This document shows, piece by piece, positions 57,986 to 64,000 of a stretch of DNA of 64,000 nt. Position 1 is the stretch's first letter, and every line of letters begins with the position of its first letter. The notes under the pieces are model-generated. The model was given only the letters and a program-made list of their open reading frames with translations. It did not search any database and was not told where the DNA came from. The position numbers were made by a program, and so were the translations under genes. Source of the DNA: Sarcomyxa edulis (Eukaryota > Basidiomycota > Agaricomycetes > Agaricales > Mycenaceae); contig QUOL01000002.1 in assembly GCA_009761415.1 (NCBI GenBank), positions 1,922,001 to 1,986,000 of the forward strand, written 5' to 3'.

Positions 57986-59526
57986 TTATTCATCCGACAA
58001 ACCCGAGTCGCTATAGCTATAGCTTCCCATCGACTCCTCCATACTACTCAAATCACTACTAAATTCGTCATACTCATCGCTCCCACTCTCGCTTACGCTT
58101 CCTCCCACATCGGGCGGGACGACATATCTTTCCGCACCTTTACCCAACGTGCTTTGCCCACACCTCCAACACTCCCACCCCTCCTCATCTTCATCGTCTG
58201 CAGCCCGCATCAAGCGTTCAGCTATACAATGGTAGCAATACACGTCTCCGCATGACGTCAGGATATATGGGGTATATATTGGATACGCGGGTGGCTCTGT
58301 TGAGTCTTCCTGTGATGGTGGGTTATTGGCCAGCGAAAAGGCAGTCAGCGCGTTGGCAGAGTCAGTCAAGTTCAAGTTGTAAGAGGCGTTTTCGGCGCAG
58401 ATGGCACACTGGTCCTTTGGGAGGGAGTAGTATTTGCCACGTTTGATGGGCTTTGGGGTTGATTCGACGTCTTTCGATCCAGAGCCAGTGCGGGACAGGA
58501 ATGAGGGAAGTTTCGAGAGGTTGATGCGAGAGACTGCACGGGTGAGACGTCGGCGGATGGCACGTGCACTGACAAGGGGAAGGAGGAAGAGAAGGAATTC
58601 CTGTGGGTTCGAAGTTTATCAACACCTGCATGTGAGAGCTGGTCAAGGACTCACTGTGAAAGCATGCCAGACCATCTGGCGGTTCATGAATTCGTAGCTC
58701 ACATCACGCTTCACGAGCCTGCGCGAAGGTACCAGGCTCATTTGGAGTACTCTATCCGCAATTGTACGGTAACTAGACCACAATAATGATCAGTACGCGT
58801 CGGTGCTGATTATGTCAGATGGTAGAGTACCGGCCATCCCACAAGAAGGCAATGAAACTCAAAAGTCCGAGGAGAGTATAAGATGATTCTAGTGAGGTAA
58901 GGATATCCCAGGCTTTGCGTCTTCGGTCAGACGAGGGAGCGTCGGGCCATGCTTTGGAAAGTGCATGGGCTCGAATACGAGTGTGGATATATGGCACGAG
59001 AATAGTCAACGTGCCGTGAATGAGTAGCACGCGACGCGGCAGACCAGAGGCTGGGTGGGGTAAAAGTCAAGTCATGTCCCTAGATTGCGACGCGTAAGAC
59101 GCACGAGAGAGAGAGGATGAGCGACCAGGTGATGGTGGCACTGTGTATCGGAGATCTTGAAGTTTAGCACCGTAGCTTGCTCCGATGTTCCAAATAGAGA
59201 GCTTGTAAAGAGTCAGTTGAATGAACAGGGTCAACTCTGGCTCAAACCTAGCTCTCAATGAAGACTATATATGGCATTCAGATCGGTTAGCAGTCAAGAA
59301 ATTCGACAAACCGTACGTTTACTAGAGAAAGAGCTTTCGTGAGTGGTTCCTGAAGGATCTGGACGAGTTCTTGGTCCAACAACTCTGAATCCAGCTGGCC
59401 CACTCGAATAATACGTGGGTCTGGAGAGTCTCTTGGATTTATTGAACTGCGAATTTGAGAGATGCGTGGCTGGGCGTTGTTCCAGACATCCTGCCAGGAC
59501 TCGCGATCGGAGGAGGGAGCGGACAT
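57986..59526 (-). CDS. PEX2: Peroxin 2, RING E3 of the peroxisomal import machinery
   Basis: The start at 59526 is MSAPSSDRESWQDVWNNAQP. The first half contains RIIRVGQLDSELLDQELVQI, a Pex2 hallmark, and hydrophobic membrane segments (VLLIHGTLTILVPYIHTRIR). VSYEFMNRQMVWHAFTEFLL and FLLPL are further Pex2/12 domain signatures. The C3HC4-like RING is CAICAEN, CGDVYCYHCIAERL and ECWRCG, then an acidic Ser/Glu-rich tail to 57986. Pex2 forms the retrotranslocation ubiquitin ligase with Pex10 and Pex12 (the latter is also in this window). About five introns. Its ATG is only 54 bp from that of FRS2 on the other strand. Confidence 0.93.
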
Positions 59527-59580
59527 GGTAGACGCGCCAAAAATCGAGTCAACTTCGATCAAATATTTCTTGTCACCAAC
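59527..59580. promoter_or_regulatory. Very short bidirectional PEX2/FRS2 promoter
   Basis: Only 54 bp separate the two divergent start codons. There is no TATA box. The core promoters and leaders must overlap each other or extend into the coding regions. Confidence 0.6.
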
Positions 59581-61706
59581 ATGTCTGAATCTTTGCAGAA
59601 ACTCATTCTAGACACTCTAGACTCTCAATCCACAATAAAAGACACCCGATCTCTCATTCTACCAGGTCAATCTACCCCGGCAGACTCTCATGATGCCCAG
59701 ATCATCATCCTCGGCGCACTCAATTCTCTACTCAGTCGAGAGGTCTGTATCCAGAAATAAACATCATCCTGGATGCATCCTGATACTCTCATCTATAGAT
59801 GATCACATATGAGGCCCATGAAGTATTATCACATATTCTTACTCCAGAGGGATCCCAGATAGTCTCGGAGGGTTCGCATGAAGCCCGTGTATGGGGTGCT
59901 TTACCTGCCAAAGGCGAAGGTCAACCCATGACTCCGCAACAACTGAAACAAAAGGTCGGAGATGAGACCGCTAAAGTTGGTCAGGGTAGAGCTTTCAAGA
60001 ATGGGTGGATTGCAAAGGAAGGGGAGGGTCTGATCAAGAAGGCAAGTCGATCCCGTAACATCACCCATATCTACCTCTTATTTCGGAATCGCTGTATTAG
60101 GTGGACTCGGTAAAAGACGTAACCCAACTCGATCTACAGGAAATAGGTTTCACAGGAACTCTCAAGTCTGGAGAGAAAGTCCTTGCGGACCTACGGAAGC
60201 GGAAATTGATCGTACAGAGGTAAAGATCCCATCGTATAGATCTTTGCATATCCACTGACTCCAACACCTTTAGAAAGGGTCAATGGTTCACTGTACAAAA
60301 AGGTTCCAACTTCAGCACATCCACTGCTAAGCCAGAAACAGACCTTACGGTCGACATGCTGACTTCGTACGCGTTAGCTTCTCATGACATACGTTCAAAT
60401 TTGACCAACCTTATAGAGGAGCATGGAAAACATCCACATTCAAAAAATACAACTTTGAAGCAGAAGGAATTCCTACAGACGGAGGAGCCCTCCATCCACT
60501 GCTCAAAGTCCGGGAGGAAATTCGTAATATCTTCTTGGAAATGGGGTGTGTATAGGTCCTATCAATCAATCTTTGGTTTACTCATAACCGTCCCAGTTTT
60601 GCAGAAATGCCAACGTCGTCGTTCGTTGAATCAGGATTTTGGTGCTTCGACGCGTTGTTCGTCCCACAACAACACCCCGCCCGTGATCTCCAAGACACTT
60701 TCTATCTTTCTGGTGAGACTATTCTAAGAAGGACGCTATTTACCATACTCACACTACCTTCCTGTACAGACCCAAAAACTTCATTACCCCCACCAGCAGA
60801 CTACTACAAACGTGTTTCCACCGTCCACGAACACGGTGGATTCGGTTCCACAGGATATCGCGCGCCATGGGTACATGAAGAGTCCAGTAAACTGCTTCTG
60901 AGAACACATACTACCGCCTCCTCGGCACAAATGCTGTATAAACTGGCTGCTAAATGTAGAGGCGAGGAAGTGGAGGGCGAAGATAGTAGAGGTGAGACAC
61001 TGGGACACACGGCAGAGGGGACGGAGAAGGTGAATGAAGGCGGACCGAAGAAAACTGGCACGGATGATGGATTCAGACCTGCGAAACTTTTCAGTATCGA
61101 CCGAGTTTTCAGAAATGAGACTATGGATGCAACACATCTGGCGGAGTTCCATCAGGTCGAGGGAGTAGTCGCTGATCGGAATCTAACGTTAGCTGATTTG
61201 ATTGGTGAGCCATAAACATTATCTTGCTGGTCTCGGGTGTCACTGAACAGTATTCTCTTTTCCAATAGGATTCATGCGGGTCTTCTTCAACAAGATGGGC
61301 CTCGAGAACGTACGGTTCAAACCAGCCTATAACCCATATACCGAGGTCTGTTTCTACTACTTCACTCTTGGCTTCCTGGCATTTCTCTGAACGACCTCAA
61401 CGAACAGCCTTCCTTAGAAATATTTGCGTTCCACCCAATGCTGAATCGCTGGGTCGAGGTCGGTAATAGCGGCATGTTCCGCCCCGAGATGTTGGAACCA
61501 ATGGGTTTCCCGAAAGACGTGCGTGTACACGGCTGGGGTCTCAGCTTGGAAAGGCCGACAATGATTCGGTGAGATGAAATTCCTTCTTTTCCCGTCGATA
61601 TTTGCTAATGACTTTGAGCAGCTATGGTATCAATAATATCCGGACGTTGGTTGGCCACAAGGTATCAATTGAGGGGATCGAGAACTCTCCAGCTGTGATG
61701 TTCTAG
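59581..61706 (+). CDS. FRS2: Phenylalanyl-tRNA synthetase alpha subunit, cytosolic
   Basis: This is the catalytic subunit of the cytosolic alpha2-beta2 enzyme that charges tRNA-Phe. The start [20 protein letters not shown] opens the N-terminal DNA-binding-like helical domains ([14 protein letters not shown]). The catalytic core has [20 protein letters not shown], then [20 protein letters not shown] and [12 protein letters not shown]. Motif 2 is [20 protein letters not shown]; motif 3 is [20 protein letters not shown]. An acidic insertion lies between about 60950 and 61060. It ends SPAVMF at 61706. About nine introns. The Prm10/ThrE gene is convergent with it. Confidence 0.95.
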
Positions 61707-61851
61707 AAGTAGAAGAGCGCCATGTAATAGCATCTTGTGGAAGTATAAATGAGATATGTATGATTGCTGTATGCTTCGAGTCCACCGGCATCTGTAACTT
61801 GAGAGAGACGACTGGGTCATTCTCATTGGTTCGGTCTGTAGGAAGCAAGAA

Positions 61852-61912
61852 TAATAAATAGATAGATAGAAGCAGGATTAATAGTAATAAGGATAAGAAT
61901 AAGAGTACAAGA
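61852..61912. repeat. A/T-rich simple sequence in the convergent 3' region
   Basis: AATAATAAATAGATAGATAG followed by degenerate AATAA/AAGAATAAG units lies between the FRS2 and Prm10/ThrE stop codons. It is microsatellite-like and may supply polyadenylation signals for both genes. Confidence 0.5.
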
Positions 61913-61963
61913 ATATGCACGGGATCTTTAGAGTCCAAGGCAGTATATGGATATACATGTAGA

Positions 61964-64000
61964 TCAGAAAGAAAACACTGCCGCATTCTTTCTTGTACCA
62001 AACATATACACCAACGCCTGGCTCATGAACAGTCCGACCGTGATTCCGATAGTGACTGCGATCATAGCGCCACCGATTTCGATGCCGTTTCCATTCGCAG
62101 TGATCCCACCAGCTTGCGAAAGCCCAGACTGTCGAGAAGGATAGTTGAGTTCATGATGAAAAGCGCCACAAAGCTATCAAACACGTACCGGGACCAAGAA
62201 CAACACACCAGTGACCATGGAAGTGAAAGCCGTACCTCCCATTTTTCTCGAGTATACGTTCCCAAGTAGGCCCACAGTGAATGCACCGATAGCAGAGACC
62301 ACGTCAGAACGGTTGAAGATATAGTGGTTGGCGACTTTATTCGCAGTGTATGCGCAACACGAGATGACAACCATGACAGGAAGTTGCTTGCTCTTGAATG
62401 GTTGGAGATTCGCCAGGGACGACAGGATGGAGAAGAGCGGGACGATGATGATGGAGGTCCAGATGGGGAAGGGCTGGAGAAACCACGGGGCGTCCCTTGG
62501 GCGGTAGCAACCTTCGATGATGTCCCGAGTGTCCAATGCGACGGCGTGCGTAAAAGTCCAGGTTCCTACGACAGGAATAGTACCATTGGCTAACGTGCTG
62601 TTGTCTGCTACCCATGATCCGGTGAGGGAGACAGCAGCGTCTAGACTAGCTGCGAGGGCGTCGAGTTTGTGACGATCACTACGGTCGAACAGGAGGAAGA
62701 AATCGGATCCGATTTGAAGACCGAAACCCTGTAGAAATTTCAGTCAGATCCTCAAGCAGGAAGAGACAAAGTGGACTGTACCAGGAAGAGAGTATATATA
62801 AGCGCGTAGACCATTTTGACACTTCCACAGACAATATTCTTGGACGCCAGTTCAAGAGAGCTACTGACTGAACTCCGGATCATATCAACATCGAATCTGA
62901 TGAAAGAGAGGAAACGACATACGGATCAAGTATCCAGGAAGGATGCCGATAATACCAGAGGACGAGATGGCAGTGTAGCAAAAGAGGGAGTTAGGTATGC
63001 TGCTCAAACCCCGAGCAGCGAAAGACACAAATATAGCTACAGTGATCTCAAAGACATTGGCATACATGGCGCTCTTGGTGGAGACAGCTATTTGAAGAAC
63101 ACAGAGTATGAAGGCCCCAGCACCCGAGATCCACATGTCCAAGAACGATCCTCCAAAAGCCAAAGGACAGATGAGAGCAGAAAGACAGAAGGCCAAGAAA
63201 CACCGGAAGAAAGTCCCATACAGCGGAGGAGCTTGAAGTAGAGCTTCGAGTTGGTCTGTTGCCCCCTTCGCACTGAGTTCATCGTGGACAACGTTTCTGT
63301 AGATAAGATGTACTTTGTGTAGGGCGCCGAGAGAAAGTCTTCCACCGCATTTGACGAAATGGGTTTCGGAACAGCCAACCTCTTGATCACCGAACGAACA
63401 GATGATGACACCGGGCAGATGAATGAACTCGGCCTCGACTTCTAAGATACGCGCCGCGGCAATAAGTTGCGATTCAATTCGGTGCGAGGGGGCACCAAAG
63501 GTCATGAGCGCACGAGCAAGCTTGATGAGGAATTCTTGACGATGGATCATGGCTAGGATAAAGTGAATCACAATCAAGATATAGGTTATTATGGAGAGGA
63601 GAATGAGACAACGTACAAGAAATATTGAACTCAATCTTGATACGCGCCAAGTATTTGCGACGAGCCTTGTAGTCCATCTCACGAAGAGCGTTCTTCTCGA
63701 TATCCCTCGGATCTTCAAGATCTTTAGCCTTTATCCCGGTCACTCGAGGATCATCTTCGTCCAGAAAATCAGAGCCCGCCGAAGTCATACTCTCCATGGT
63801 ATACGCGCGACGTGGCATATTCGGACGACGATAGCTTTGCGAGACAGCATCCAATGGGTCGCCACCTCGTATCTTCTGGTCGTCCTCCATTGACTGGTTC
63901 AAAGCATACAAATCCAGAGTGTTGGAAAGAACTCCACGTCTCTTGAGCGCTCTTTCGTTTTGTTTATCAGTGGCGAGCTCTTCCTCTGTGGGGGTGTATT
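61964..64000 (-). CDS. Prm10/ThrE-type multi-pass membrane protein, cut at the right edge
   Basis: The frame is open from the right edge (TEEELATDKQNERALKRRG) and ends FGTRKNAAVFSF at 61964, so the N-terminus lies outside the window. The soluble ThrE (DUF1212) part has RQEFLIKLARALMTFGAPSH, then RIESQLIAAARILEVEAEFI and HLPGVIICSFGD. At least ten hydrophobic helices follow, including LAFCLSALICPLAFGGSF and SDVVSAIGAFTVGLLGNVYS. Bacterial ThrE exports threonine; fungal relatives include pheromone-regulated Prm10, whose substrate is not established. About seven introns are visible. The long polar N-terminal extension is common in fungal members. It converges on FRS2. Confidence 0.87.

Noticed and set aside
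61852..61912. Simple A/T-rich repeat as a possible replication origin
   Set aside because: It is short, lies in a convergent 3' region, and A/T-rich sequence there is expected from polyadenylation signals. No origin consensus is known for such fungi.

Overview
The window is nuclear DNA of a filamentous fungus, most likely a basidiomycete (Agaricomycete-like; inferred from gene style, not proven). Genes are densely packed on both strands and broken by many introns of about 50-60 bp with GT..AG ends. Every recognisable product is eukaryotic: THO complex, peroxins, 20S proteasome, ubiquitin-ribosomal fusion, SPX/ankyrin Pho81. There are no operons, ribosome-binding sites, CRISPR arrays or detectable tRNA/rRNA genes. 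About 23 protein genes are supported, including two cut by the window edges, plus one decayed DNA transposon. Exon limits come from reading splice signals by eye; internal boundaries may be off in places even where the gene identity is secure.

Layout, left to right. 1-2.4 kb: N-terminus of an unknown minus-strand gene, then a secreted GH105-type glycosidase. 2.8-10.6 kb: the large mRNA-export gene THO2, with an Arg/Asp-rich tail. 10.7-13.8 kb: an unrecognised gene and the peroxisomal RING peroxin PEX12. 14.1-17.8 kb: the phosphate-signalling gene PHO81, with CACGTG/CACGTT sites upstream. 18.2-20.4 kb: GTP cyclohydrolase I (FOL2) and mitochondrial SSB. 20.45-22.4 kb: a 1.95-kb PIF/Harbinger-type relic with long terminal inverted repeats, ending 70 bp before the mtSSB start codon. 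22.5-27.05 kb: HBS1, whose first exons can join either to the GTPase exons or to a 1.7-kb alternative terminal region resembling a SKI7-like isoform. 27.3-30.7 kb: a CBM48 protein and a small proline-rich protein. 30.9-35.8 kb: an EFM6-type methyltransferase, BOL3, COX15 and proteasome subunit alpha6. 36-43.8 kb: a polyQ/RGG protein and EFR3. 44-46.6 kb: ubiquitin-eL40 and a secreted aldose 1-epimerase. 47-53.1 kb: a stand-alone BRCT protein, folylpolyglutamate synthase (MET7) and SLX4. 53.4-61.7 kb: importin KAP120/IPO11, PEX2 and the phenylalanyl-tRNA synthetase alpha subunit FRS2. 62-64 kb: a Prm10/ThrE-type membrane protein that runs off the right edge.

Most genes are unrelated housekeeping functions rather than one pathway. 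Some thematic pairs exist: PEX12 and PEX2 belong to the same peroxisomal ubiquitin-ligase complex; BOL3 and COX15 are divergent and both mitochondrial; FOL2 and MET7 both act on pterin/folate metabolism. The most interesting signals are the HBS1/SKI7-type alternative exon architecture, the Harbinger relic in the mtSSB promoter, the 54-bp bidirectional PEX2-FRS2 promoter, the putative Pho4/NUC-1 sites before PHO81, and the dual start codons of MET7.
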